A stretch of DNA of 64,000 nucleotides from UTCHB3 sp964625575. Lineage in GTDB: Bacteria > Bacteroidota > Ignavibacteria > Ignavibacteriales > Ignavibacteriaceae. The translations under genes were made by a program, and so were the position numbers. Of this stretch, positions 44,059 through 52,942 are shown in pieces. The number at the start of each line of letters is the position of its first letter. Position 1 is the stretch's first letter. The notes beneath the pieces were generated by a model. The model saw nothing but the letters and a program-made list of their open reading frames with translations, ran no database searches and was not told the origin of the DNA. The stretch spans positions 1 through 64,000 of the forward strand of contig CAZVBQ010000003.1 of the NCBI GenBank assembly GCA_964625575.1, given 5' to 3'.

Positions 44059-45978
44059 ATGATCGACATGAACAACTACCCTGCCCTCTCCAAAGTTAAT
44101 GTGCCGGCAGATTTCAGGGATTTTTCGATCGCTGAACTCAAGCAGCTATGCGTTGACGTGAGACAGTACATGGTAGATGTCATCTCAGTGGTGGGAGGGC
44201 ATTTTGGTGGTGGTTTAGGTGCGGTCGAACTGACCGTCGCGATGCACAAGGTTTTTAATACTCCTCATGACCAGATCGTGTGGGACACGGGCCACCAGGC
44301 TTATCCGCATAAAATCCTGACGGGAAGAAAAGAATTGTTGCCCACAATCCGGCAGTTAAACGGAATTTCAGGCTTTCTTAAAAGAAATGAGAGCGACTAT
44401 GATGCTTTCGGTGCCGGTCACGCCTCCACTTCGGTTTCCGCTGCACTGGGCATCGCCGAATCGAACAAGTTCATGGGGAACAACAAAAAAGTGATCGCCG
44501 TGATTGGCGACGGCGCCATGACAGGCGGTATGGCATATGAGGCAATGAACAACGCCGGCATGCTCCACTCAAATCTCATTGTTGTGCTGAACGATAATAA
44601 CATGTCTATCGCTGAGAATGTATGGCAGTTCTCAAACTACTTCACTTCCCTCATCACAAATCCCGATTACAATAAATTCAAAGGGTACGTTTGGGACCTC
44701 ACCGGTAAAATGGATAATTTCGGTGACAGGCTCAGGAAGGTGGTGGGCAAAGTTGAGGGTGGAATTAAATCCATCGTCACCCCCGGCATGCTCTTTGAAG
44801 CACTCGGTTTCAGATATTTTGGTCCTGTAAATGGACATAACATACACCAGCTTATCAAGGTGTTCGAATCTGCAAAAAATCTGTCAGGTCCCATTCTGAT
44901 CCATGCCAACACCGAAAAAGGTAAGGGTTATGCTCCTGCCGAAAAGCACTCGCAGAGGTTGCACGCGTCGACTCCTTTTGACAAACTGACAGGTGTTGCC
45001 TACAAAAAAGAGGGCGCGCCGCCCGCATACACAACCATCTTCGGCGAAACTCTCGTTCAGATCGTGAAAGATAATCCGAAGGTTGTCGGGATAACAGCTG
45101 CCATGCCTGATGGAACCGGTCTTAACATATTGCAGAAAAAATGTCCGGAAAACTATTTTGATGTCGGTATCGCCGAAGAGCACGGAGTGACATTTGCTGC
45201 AGGTCTCGCGACGCAGGGCGTGATCCCGGTTGTGGCTATATACTCAACCTTCCTCCAGAGGGCAATTGATCAGATCGTTCATGATATCGCCCTCCAAAAG
45301 CTTCATGTGGTCTTCGTTCTCGACCGCGCGGGCCTTGTCGGTGCTGACGGTCCAACCCATCACGGTGTACTCGACCTCACTTATTTAAGAATGATTCCGG
45401 GTATGGTCATCATGGCTCCAAAAGATGAGAATGAGCTTAGGAACATGCTCTTTACAGCCGTTAATCTTAAAGACAGACCTGTTGCCATCCGGTATCCTCG
45501 CGGTAATGCTCTCGGAGTTCCACTGAGTGAAAACCTCGAACAATACCCTGTCGGTAAGGCTGAAGTGGTTGAAGAAGGCGCCGACGTGGCACTTCTCGCT
45601 GTGGGCTCAATGGTCGACTATGCAATTAAAGCACGTCCCAAACTTCAGGAGCATGGAATCGCGGCGAAACTCGTTAACATGAGATTCGTTAAACCCTTGG
45701 ATACTGATCTGCTTGACGAAATTGCAAAAACCCACAAGAAAATCGTTGTTCTCGAAGAGAACACCCTCGTTGGAGGATTCAGTTCGGCCGTTGCTGAATA
45801 TTTCATCGATCAAAACTATAAGAACGACATTTTGAGAGTCGGTCTCCCTGATGGTTTTGTTGATCATGGAACTCAGCAGGAACTCCACAGGATGCTGGAT
45901 ATGGACCCTGATGGAATCGTGGGCAGAATATTGAAATTTGTAAATATCGACAACAACATTGAAGCGGTGGTTGTCTGA
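44059..45978 (+). CDS. dxs: 1-deoxy-D-xylulose-5-phosphate synthase
   Basis: This 639-residue thiamine-diphosphate enzyme commits pyruvate and glyceraldehyde 3-phosphate to the MEP isoprenoid pathway. VWDTGHQAYPHKILTGR, the diphosphate motif GDGAMTGGMAYEAMNNAG with NDNNMSI, the catalytic Glu in FDVGIAEEHGVTFAAG, DRAGLVGADGPTHHG and the transketolase C-terminal fold are all complete. GGAG stands six bases before the ATG. Its product feeds isoprenyl chains, including the menaquinone tail, which agrees with menF and menD lying downstream in the same run. Confidence 0.97.
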   Translation: MIDMNNYPALSKVNVPADFRDFSIAELKQLCVDVRQYMVDVISVVGGHFGGGLGAVELTVAMHKVFNTPHDQIVWDTGHQAYPHKILTGRKELLPTIRQLNGISGFLKRNESDYDAFGAGHASTSVSAALGIAESNKFMGNNKKVIAVIGDGAMTGGMAYEAMNNAGMLHSNLIVVLNDNNMSIAENVWQFSNYFTSLITNPDYNKFKGYVWDLTGKMDNFGDRLRKVVGKVEGGIKSIVTPGMLFEALGFRYFGPVNGHNIHQLIKVFESAKNLSGPILIHANTEKGKGYAPAEKHSQRLHASTPFDKLTGVAYKKEGAPPAYTTIFGETLVQIVKDNPKVVGITAAMPDGTGLNILQKKCPENYFDVGIAEEHGVTFAAGLATQGVIPVVAIYSTFLQRAIDQIVHDIALQKLHVVFVLDRAGLVGADGPTHHGVLDLTYLRMIPGMVIMAPKDENELRNMLFTAVNLKDRPVAIRYPRGNALGVPLSENLEQYPVGKAEVVEEGADVALLAVGSMVDYAIKARPKLQEHGIAAKLVNMRFVKPLDTDLLDEIAKTHKKIVVLEENTLVGGFSSAVAEYFIDQNYKNDILRVGLPDGFVDHGTQQELHRMLDMDPDGIVGRILKFVNIDNNIEAVVV

Positions 45979-46979
45979 TGCCAAAATTGAAGATCGGTAT
46001 CATTGGTTTGGGTGGCATCTCTCAACTGATGCATCTCCCTGATCTCTCCAGAAACAAGGAAGTTGAAATATCAGCCATTTCAGACATCAACCGGAGCGCT
46101 CTCGATGAGGTCTCAAGCAAATTCAAAATTGACAGATCATTCCTCGATTACCGGAAAATGCTCCAAGAGGTTGAACTTGATGCCGTAATTATTGCCACAC
46201 CGACGAAATCACACACAGCCATCGCGATTGACTGCCTCGAAGCGGGAAAACATATCCTCGTGGAAAAACCTCTCGCACGCTCGGAGGAAGAAGCCCGGCA
46301 GATAGCTGATCTCGCTAAGGAAAAAGGGCTGATCGCCATGGTCGGGATGAATCTTCGATACCGCCCAGACATCATGTTGCTAAAGAGTATAGTAGGCTCC
46401 GGTGACATTGGCACACCATATTTTATTAAATCGTCCTGGTTCAAAACACAATCCAGCTCCGGCAAATGGTTTACCAAGAAGGATGAGGCCGGTGGCGGGG
46501 TTATTTTCGATCTCGGCATAGTGCTGCTCGATGTGGCGCTTTGGCTCCTCAATTTTCCGGCTGTCAGATCAGTTTCCACCAAGAATTTTTCCGTGAATAC
46601 CCGAAATGTTGAAGATTCATCGATCAGTTTGATCCGAACCGCTTCCGATTCCCTGATCTATCTCGAATCATCCTGGGCGATGTCGGCAGAAAAAGATTCT
46701 TTCAACCTCGAGATCTATGGCACAAAAGGTAATGCTTTCATTAATCCGCTGAGGATAACAAAAATAATCGATGGACAGACCATCGAAATGAAGCCGATGA
46801 TCAACGAGAACAGAAAAGCATATTTCGAAAAGTCGTACCAGAATGAGTTAAATCATTTTGTAGGTGCCGTCAAGGGGCATAATCCCCTTCTCTCTTCCGC
46901 TGAAGATTCGGCCGCGCGTCTAAAGATACTTGATAAAATGTACTTGTCTGCCAAGGAAGGAAAGGAAATCCTGCTCTAA
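45978..46979 (+). CDS. Gfo/Idh/MocA family oxidoreductase
   Basis: This 333-residue NAD(P)-dependent dehydrogenase has an N-terminal Rossmann domain starting IGIIGLGGISQLMHLPDL, the nucleotide-binding AISDINRSALDEV, VIIATPTKSHTAIAIDCLEAGKHILVEKPLA with the conserved EKP Lys, and a C-terminal beta-sheet substrate domain. Members act on sugars and cyclitols, among others; the substrate is not predictable. It starts on the last base of the dxs stop (TGATG) and its stop is directly followed by the response regulator start, so it belongs to the same transcript. Confidence 0.92.
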   Translation: MPKLKIGIIGLGGISQLMHLPDLSRNKEVEISAISDINRSALDEVSSKFKIDRSFLDYRKMLQEVELDAVIIATPTKSHTAIAIDCLEAGKHILVEKPLARSEEEARQIADLAKEKGLIAMVGMNLRYRPDIMLLKSIVGSGDIGTPYFIKSSWFKTQSSSGKWFTKKDEAGGGVIFDLGIVLLDVALWLLNFPAVRSVSTKNFSVNTRNVEDSSISLIRTASDSLIYLESSWAMSAEKDSFNLEIYGTKGNAFINPLRITKIIDGQTIEMKPMINENRKAYFEKSYQNELNHFVGAVKGHNPLLSSAEDSAARLKILDKMYLSAKEGKEILL

Positions 46980-47675
46980 ATGGACACCAAGATCCTCATC
47001 ATTGAAGATGAAAAAGACATTATTGAGTTCATGAGATACAATCTTGAACTCGAAAACTTTACTGTGATCTCAGCTACCGATGGGATCGAAGGTCTTAAAA
47101 TGATGGATGAAAAACCCGACCTTGTACTTCTGGATATCATGATGCCCAAAATGGATGGTTATGAAGTCTGTAGAAGGATCAGAGAGAATAAAGAAACTGC
47201 CGGTACACCCGTCATCTTTCTGACTGCCAGATCGAGTGAGTATGATGAAGTAAAAGGGCTCGATCTCGGTGCCAATGATTTTATCGTGAAACCCATCTCA
47301 CCCGTTAAGCTGGTTGCAAGAATTAAGAACACCCTCAGAAACTCTGCTAGAAAAGAGCCCGAGGCTGAAGAATCAGGTTCGTTTGTAAAAATAGGACCCA
47401 TCGAGATCGACAGGGAGAAATACACGGTTCTCATAAATTCGCATGAGAGGATATTTCCACGAAAAGAATTTGAACTGCTATTCTACCTCGCGAGTAATCC
47501 GGGTGTGGTATTCTCAAGAAGTTCCCTCCTGAGGGATGTGTGGGGAACCGATGTTTTTGTGGTTGACAGAACAATAGATGTGCATATCAGGAAAATCAGA
47601 GAGAAACTTGAAGATTATCAGGATCTGATCGAAACGGTTAAAGGTGTCGGGTACCGCTTTAAAGAGATCGATTGA
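46980..47675 (+). CDS. OmpR/PhoB-family response regulator
   Basis: This 231-residue protein has a receiver domain at 1-120 with ILIIEDEKD, the phospho-acceptor Asp in LVLLDIMMPKMDGYEV, Thr in FLTARSS and Lys in DFIVKPISP. A winged-helix DNA-binding domain follows (RKEFELLFYLASNPG, RTIDVHIRKIREKLED, ETVKGVGYRFKE). The full set of phosphorylation residues is present. It directly precedes its kinase, overlapping by 32 bases, and follows the oxidoreductase with no gap. Confidence 0.95.
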   Translation: MDTKILIIEDEKDIIEFMRYNLELENFTVISATDGIEGLKMMDEKPDLVLLDIMMPKMDGYEVCRRIRENKETAGTPVIFLTARSSEYDEVKGLDLGANDFIVKPISPVKLVARIKNTLRNSARKEPEAEESGSFVKIGPIEIDREKYTVLINSHERIFPRKEFELLFYLASNPGVVFSRSSLLRDVWGTDVFVVDRTIDVHIRKIREKLEDYQDLIETVKGVGYRFKEID

Positions 47676-48684
47676 GTATCTCAAGGCTTCATCCCGCTAT
47701 CTGGCGGAATTTACCCTCTCCTCGGGTATTTTCCTCCTGACTTCAATCCCGTTGGTCATTCTTGACGCGGGAGCCGTCGCGGTTCTTGTTGACGGAGTGG
47801 TTGTGCTTTTTATATTCCTGTATCTGGTGGGAAAAAAAAGACTTGGGGATATTAACAATATCAAGACCACATTGAGGTTGGTTGCCGCGAGGGAAATAGA
47901 CCTTTCGAGTGAATTGAAATTGAATCCGGGTCTTAGTGATATTCAATCAGAATTGAACGCCATGACGGGAAAGATCAGGGAAGATTTTATCTACCTGAAG
48001 AAACTTGAGCAGATGAGACGGGAGTTTCTGGGGAATGTCTCCCACGAACTTAAAACCCCGATCTTCGCTATAAGTGGCTATCTGGAAACCCTGCTTAATG
48101 GGGCGATCAGGGATGAGAGGGTTAACATGCACTTCCTCTCAAAAGCCTACGAGCATACAGGCAACCTTAGCAGTCTGCTTAACGATCTGATCGATATCTC
48201 GTTGATTGAGTCAGGTCAGATGAGGATGAGTTTTCGATATTTTAACCTGAAGAACGCAATTCAGTCACTGGTTGATGAGTTCGACCCTACAATTGAAAGC
48301 GAAGATATTCAGTTGGTGGTCCACCCGATCCGTAAGGGACTTCAAATATACAGCGACAAGGCCCGGTTCAGACAGGTTATGATAAATCTTCTTCAAAACG
48401 CCGCGAAGTATACGCAGCAAGGTAAAATTGAAATAATAGTTGAAGAAGACAATGAAGAATGTACAATAAAAGTCAAGGATTCCGGTGTTGGTATTCCAGA
48501 GGAAGATCTGCCCAGGATTTTTGAACGATTTTATAGAGTTGACAAAGCCCGCTCCCGGGATGTTGGTGGTACCGGGCTTGGATTGGCTATTGTTAAACAC
48601 ATACTTGAAGCCCACGAGTCAAAAATAGAAGTTGAAAGCACTTACGGTGAAGGTTCCACTTTTTTCTTTAAGTTAAAAAAATGA
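47644..48684 (+). CDS. Membrane sensor histidine kinase, PhoR-like
   Basis: This is a 346-residue protein. The GTG at 47644, in the end of the regulator gene, is the only standard start before the membrane segment. Two hydrophobic stretches (FTLSSGIFLLTSIPLVILD and AVAVLVDGVVVLFIFLYLV) form a hairpin with almost no extracytoplasmic loop. A linker, HisKA (FLGNVSHELKTPIFAISG with the phospho-His) and a catalytic domain (NLLQNAAKYT, DSGVGI, GTGLGLAI) follow. With no sensor loop it probably senses membrane or cytoplasmic signals. Overlap of four bases with menF suggests coupling. Confidence 0.93.
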   Translation: MSGTALKRSIEYLKASSRYLAEFTLSSGIFLLTSIPLVILDAGAVAVLVDGVVVLFIFLYLVGKKRLGDINNIKTTLRLVAAREIDLSSELKLNPGLSDIQSELNAMTGKIREDFIYLKKLEQMRREFLGNVSHELKTPIFAISGYLETLLNGAIRDERVNMHFLSKAYEHTGNLSSLLNDLIDISLIESGQMRMSFRYFNLKNAIQSLVDEFDPTIESEDIQLVVHPIRKGLQIYSDKARFRQVMINLLQNAAKYTQQGKIEIIVEEDNEECTIKVKDSGVGIPEEDLPRIFERFYRVDKARSRDVGGTGLGLAIVKHILEAHESKIEVESTYGEGSTFFFKLKK

Positions 48685-50033
48685 TGCCTTCCGAAACAAA
48701 TGAAGTTATTGACCTGACAATTACCCCCGTCGAGCCTTTTGCTACCGTCGATGGAATTACAGTATCCCACTTCGCTATAGAAAATCCCGGTTTCGATCTG
48801 CACGACATTCCGGGTGGTTCTGAACTCGCGATTTATTACTGCGCCACTCCCGGTGGAGAAACCGAGTTTCTTGCTCTGGGTGAAGTTGATGTGGTGACCG
48901 CTGATGACTACTTCAGTCTCACCGGTATCAGAAAAAGTGTCTTTGCATCCGCAATTACCGGCAACGCCCAAGCACTTCCTGACAGGTTCGCCTATGTCTC
49001 CTTTCCATTCGAAAGCAATCCCGGCATTCCCTATGCTAAATTTGTCATGCCCGAATTTGTGATTAAAAGGACCGGTGAAGAATACCTTATAAGGATGAAT
49101 GTCAGAAAAGAGGAAGTCTCGTCGCGGCTTGATCTTACCCTCAGGGTTCAGAGACTTTTGGACTCTCTCAGGGCTACCGTAAAAGTACAACATAAGATCG
49201 CCGGGAAGACCATCGTGGATGATACACCGGAGTACTTCACAAATGGAGTCAACCGGATCAAAGACGCGATTTGTGCCGGCATGATATCCAAGGGTGTTTT
49301 TTCACGCGACAGAAAAATAATGTTCGAAGGTGTCTTTTCGTTCGCCGGGGCACTACAAACCTTGCAAGCTAATTACCCCGACTGTACCGTTATCTTCACG
49401 AATTACCCGGGACGCAATTTTATTGCCGCCACCCCTGAGAGGCTTTTCCGGCTTGAAGGAAACACGGTTCTCACCGAGGCGCTCGCCGGTTCAATCAAAC
49501 CTGGCGACAATGAACCTGATCAGTCGATCGCTGATGATAACCTGCTCCACTCAGAAAAAGATGTTAACGAACACCTGATCGTCAGGGATTATCTGCTCAC
49601 ACGACTCAAACCAGTCGCGTCCTCCATCGAGTATGAACCCAATCCGGGAGTCAAAAGACTCGCGAACGTGACACACTTGAGAACCGGGATCAAAGCCACA
49701 CTGAAGGAAGGCATAACCCCCCTTGATCTTGGCAGGCTCCTCTTCCCCACTCCCGCGCTGTGCGGTGAGCCGATGGAAGTGGCGGCAGAATTGATCAACT
49801 CGGTTGAAAAAAGAAAAAGAGACCTCTATGGTGGCGTAACAGGATTCATCACAAATGGCGGTGTCTCCGAATTTTTCGTATCGATCAGGTGCGGTTTCAT
49901 CGATAAAAATGAAGCAACTCTTTATGCCGGTTGTGGAATTGTCGCCGACTCCGATCCCTACAGCGAATACGAAGAAACCAATTTGAAATTTATTCCTCTC
50001 ACTTCACTTTTTACAGATGAGAACCAACCTTAA
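48681..50033 (+). CDS. menF: Isochorismate synthase
   Basis: This 450-residue chorismate-binding enzyme converts chorismate to isochorismate, the first committed step towards menaquinone. The catalytic half has AATPERLFRLEGNTVLTEALAGS, HLIVRDYLL, THLRTGIKATLKEG, FPTPALCGEPMEVAAELI and GGVTGFITNGGVSEFFVSIRCG. The family identity is strong; the neighbour menD supports the MenF rather than the salicylate or siderophore role. An ATGATG pair offers starts at 48681 and 48684. It overlaps the kinase by four bases and menD by 17. Confidence 0.93.
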   Translation: MMPSETNEVIDLTITPVEPFATVDGITVSHFAIENPGFDLHDIPGGSELAIYYCATPGGETEFLALGEVDVVTADDYFSLTGIRKSVFASAITGNAQALPDRFAYVSFPFESNPGIPYAKFVMPEFVIKRTGEEYLIRMNVRKEEVSSRLDLTLRVQRLLDSLRATVKVQHKIAGKTIVDDTPEYFTNGVNRIKDAICAGMISKGVFSRDRKIMFEGVFSFAGALQTLQANYPDCTVIFTNYPGRNFIAATPERLFRLEGNTVLTEALAGSIKPGDNEPDQSIADDNLLHSEKDVNEHLIVRDYLLTRLKPVASSIEYEPNPGVKRLANVTHLRTGIKATLKEGITPLDLGRLLFPTPALCGEPMEVAAELINSVEKRKRDLYGGVTGFITNGGVSEFFVSIRCGFIDKNEATLYAGCGIVADSDPYSEYEETNLKFIPLTSLFTDENQP

Positions 50034-51756
50034 TTTTTTCCGGTCACAATTGATCGCTAAAACTCTGAAACAACTCGGGCTCGAGCATGTTTGCATCTCC
50101 CCGGGCTCCAGAAACACCCCAATCACGTTCGCCTTCGCTAAAGAAACCGGACTAAATAAACATGTGATCGTTGATGAGCGCGCTTCGGCATTTTACGCGC
50201 TTGGTCTGGCAAAATCTACCGGGAAACCTGTGGCGATAGTCTGCACATCAGGAACTGCTGTTGCCGAACTCTACCCCGCGATCATCGAGGCTTACAACTC
50301 CCGTATCCCGCTTATCGCGTTAACTGCTGACAGGCCACCATACCTTAAGAATTCGGGTTCAAATCAGACGATCAACCAGAAGCAGATATTTGCCGCGAAT
50401 TGCGATCATTATTACGACTTCGGTCTGCCGGTAAATACAGAGTCTGATTTTATTGATACTATCAATGCCACCCAATCAATCTGGGAGAATTGCAGACGTC
50501 CATTCGCCGGACCGGTTCAATTGAATCTCCCCTTCGAAAAGCCTCTTGAGCCAGCTTCATTCGACTGTGAGATAAACGACGAAACAATTTCGTTGCTTGA
50601 TGAAAAGATCAACGCATCGGTTGGTTCACCTTTTCCGAGGGATTTCAGCAAAAACGTTAATCTTCTTGTCGCTCCTGAGAGCAACATAATGGTTGTACTT
50701 GGAAATGGTAATTATCCGGAGGAGTTCCTCGACAAGTGCGCTGATCTCTCTGACAAATTGAAGATACCCGTATGTCTGGAATCACCGTCAGCTTTAGCCG
50801 AAAGGAAGGAATATCCGTTTATTCGCAATTTTGGAAATCTTTTACAATCTAATAAATTCCATGATTTACTTGATATCGACAGAATTGTGATCTTTGGCAG
50901 AAACTTTACTTCGAAAAACGTTGAAAGGTTCTTCGGTAAATGGGAGAAGGGGCTGATAAACATCAGCATCAAGGGTGAAGGATTCGGGAAGCCGGCACCG
51001 AATAAACGGACAGTCCAGATAAATGATCTTGATGCCATTAATTCCTTGATCAACTCTGACCCTTTGACAGGCAGCCGTCGTGTCGCTTTTTACGGGTTCC
51101 TGACCAAAGCCGACAAGGAATTCACCAAACTGCTTAAAACACAATTTGAAAAACCCGGTATTGGTTCCGAGATCGAACTTATAGCAACCCTCTCTCTCTT
51201 GCTGAAAGAACATTTAGACACTCCCCTGTTCTTCTCCAACAGTCTGCCTGTGAGAGACTTCGACTATCTAAGAGCGCTTTTCAAAAATCCGGTTTATATA
51301 AGCAGAGGCGCGAGCGGCATAGATGGAATTATAGCCACGGCAGCCGGAATAGCTACCGGAAAGGCTAAACCATCCGTTCTTGTAACGGGAGATCTTGCTT
51401 TTCACTACGACTCAAATTCGCTGCAATTGCTTAAAGCATACAATATCCCTCTCTTCATCGTCCTTGTAAATAATGGCGGAGGGAGTATCTTCGAATATCT
51501 TCCGGTAAATGACGGAAGTGACGAGTTTAAGCAGTACTTCAAAACCGGAACAGGGGTTGATTTTGGGAAGGTGACGGAAGCCTACGGAATAAAGCACAAT
51601 AACATTTCCGGGGTTTCTCAATTGGAAGCAGCTTTAAAGGAGTTTTTTGAGAACCCGGCCCCTGCCGTCGCTCAACTCAATTTTGATTCTACAGAATCGA
51701 AAGAAAGAAAAGAAACGATAAAGGCCGGGATAATCTCTGCTATCACCTCTTTCTGA
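50017..51756 (+). CDS. menD: 2-succinyl-5-enolpyruvyl-6-hydroxy-3-cyclohexene-1-carboxylate synthase
   Basis: This 579-residue thiamine-diphosphate enzyme adds 2-oxoglutarate to isochorismate in menaquinone synthesis. The N-terminal CISPGSRNTPITFAFAKE, DERASAFYALGLAKSTGKPVAIVCTSGTA, ALTADRPPYLKNSGSNQTINQ and the C-terminal cofactor motif VTGDLAFHYDSNSLQLLK with IVLVNNGGGSIFEYLP are all present. It is the last gene of the xseA-to-menD run, and its stop abuts the stop of the convergent DUF5009 gene. Later men genes are not in view. Confidence 0.96.
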   Translation: MRTNLNFFRSQLIAKTLKQLGLEHVCISPGSRNTPITFAFAKETGLNKHVIVDERASAFYALGLAKSTGKPVAIVCTSGTAVAELYPAIIEAYNSRIPLIALTADRPPYLKNSGSNQTINQKQIFAANCDHYYDFGLPVNTESDFIDTINATQSIWENCRRPFAGPVQLNLPFEKPLEPASFDCEINDETISLLDEKINASVGSPFPRDFSKNVNLLVAPESNIMVVLGNGNYPEEFLDKCADLSDKLKIPVCLESPSALAERKEYPFIRNFGNLLQSNKFHDLLDIDRIVIFGRNFTSKNVERFFGKWEKGLINISIKGEGFGKPAPNKRTVQINDLDAINSLINSDPLTGSRRVAFYGFLTKADKEFTKLLKTQFEKPGIGSEIELIATLSLLLKEHLDTPLFFSNSLPVRDFDYLRALFKNPVYISRGASGIDGIIATAAGIATGKAKPSVLVTGDLAFHYDSNSLQLLKAYNIPLFIVLVNNGGGSIFEYLPVNDGSDEFKQYFKTGTGVDFGKVTEAYGIKHNNISGVSQLEAALKEFFENPAPAVAQLNFDSTESKERKETIKAGIISAITSF

Positions 51757-52878
51757 TCATATCTTCAGGAACCACTTGTTTCTGTAAAGAATGTAGAGTA
51801 TTCCCAACCAGAAGAGTACGAACAACACCGCGAAAGCCAACGACGCGTTATAAGGATCAAGGTACGGCAGCAGGAATGTCTGGTAGATGTATTCTTTCGA
51901 TGACACCTCTTTACCATCCGGTCCCGCTATTTTGATCATACCCATGATCTTTGCCATCAAGCCTGAACCCGCGAATACAGTGATCGCGTTCAAACCGTAG
52001 ATAATGAAGGGTTTCGCCCACTTTTTGTAGCCCTGCACATCAGCAATCCAATAACAGAAGCCAAAAAAGATCAGTGCTATTCCTGACGTGTAAACCACGT
52101 ACGAGCTGCTCCAAAGTCCTTTGTTCAAAGGGAAAAAGATGCTCCAGACAGAACCGGCGAAAATGGCAAACGCTCCGGCAGAGAATATCCATGCAACCTT
52201 CTCAGCGTCACTAAGCTTTGTGCGTAAAAAGTGACCGAGCAGCACACCGCTCAGCGCTGTCGAGATAGCCGGAACGGTTGACAACACACCTTCAGGGTCC
52301 CAAGTTTTAGTGGTCTTCCACATGTGCCCGGCGAGCAACTGATTGTCTAACCACGCGGCAAGATTCTTTCCCATCTCGAAATTGGCATACCCAACACCCG
52401 GAACGGGTATCAAGGCCATCATCAGCCAATATGCCACAAGAAATCCACCGGTCAGCCATATCTGGGTTTTAAGTGATGTTTTCAGGAAGATCACGGCGGT
52501 TATGAAATACACCACGCCGATTCTTTGTAACACACCGGGAATTCTGACTTCGGCAAAATTGAACGACGGAAACAGGGTAAGCAGAAGGCCGATGAGGAAG
52601 ATTGTTCCCGCTCTTCTGAAAATATTCAGTATGAGTTTGTTCTGATCGTCCCCACGCTCTTTTCTTTTAGTGAGTGAGAGTGTGATCGCCACACCCACTA
52701 TGAACAGGAAGAAGGGAAATATCCAATCAGTCGGAGTGCAACCATGCCACTTGGCATGTTCCAGTGGTGGGTAAATTGTACCCCATGACCCGGGATTGTT
52801 CACCAGGATCATTCCGGCTATTGTAATGCCTCTGAAAATATCCAGAGATACAAGCCGTGTGTTTGTCTGTTGTTCCAT
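51757..52878 (-). CDS. DUF5009/NagX-like membrane acyltransferase
   Basis: This 373-residue integral membrane protein has about ten helices. It matches the family of heparan-alpha-glucosaminide N-acetyltransferase and bacterial NagX: SLDIFRGITIAGMILVNNPG with the conserved Asp, PPLEHAKWHGCTPTDWIFPFFLFIVG with the catalytic-type His, and GVLQRIGVVYF. Such proteins move acetyl groups across the membrane onto amino sugars. It lies 64 bases downstream of the secreted glycosyl hydrolase gene on the same strand, so it may modify glycans released by that locus, which is inference from position. Confidence 0.9.
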   Translation of the reverse strand: MEQQTNTRLVSLDIFRGITIAGMILVNNPGSWGTIYPPLEHAKWHGCTPTDWIFPFFLFIVGVAITLSLTKRKERGDDQNKLILNIFRRAGTIFLIGLLLTLFPSFNFAEVRIPGVLQRIGVVYFITAVIFLKTSLKTQIWLTGGFLVAYWLMMALIPVPGVGYANFEMGKNLAAWLDNQLLAGHMWKTTKTWDPEGVLSTVPAISTALSGVLLGHFLRTKLSDAEKVAWIFSAGAFAIFAGSVWSIFFPLNKGLWSSSYVVYTSGIALIFFGFCYWIADVQGYKKWAKPFIIYGLNAITVFAGSGLMAKIMGMIKIAGPDGKEVSSKEYIYQTFLLPYLDPYNASLAFAVLFVLFWLGILYILYRNKWFLKI

Positions 52879-52942
52879 TTTAGTGCTTATTTATGGTGTT
52901 CTTGACCGGAGAATTTGACTTGTAAATTCGCGATCATTTAAT

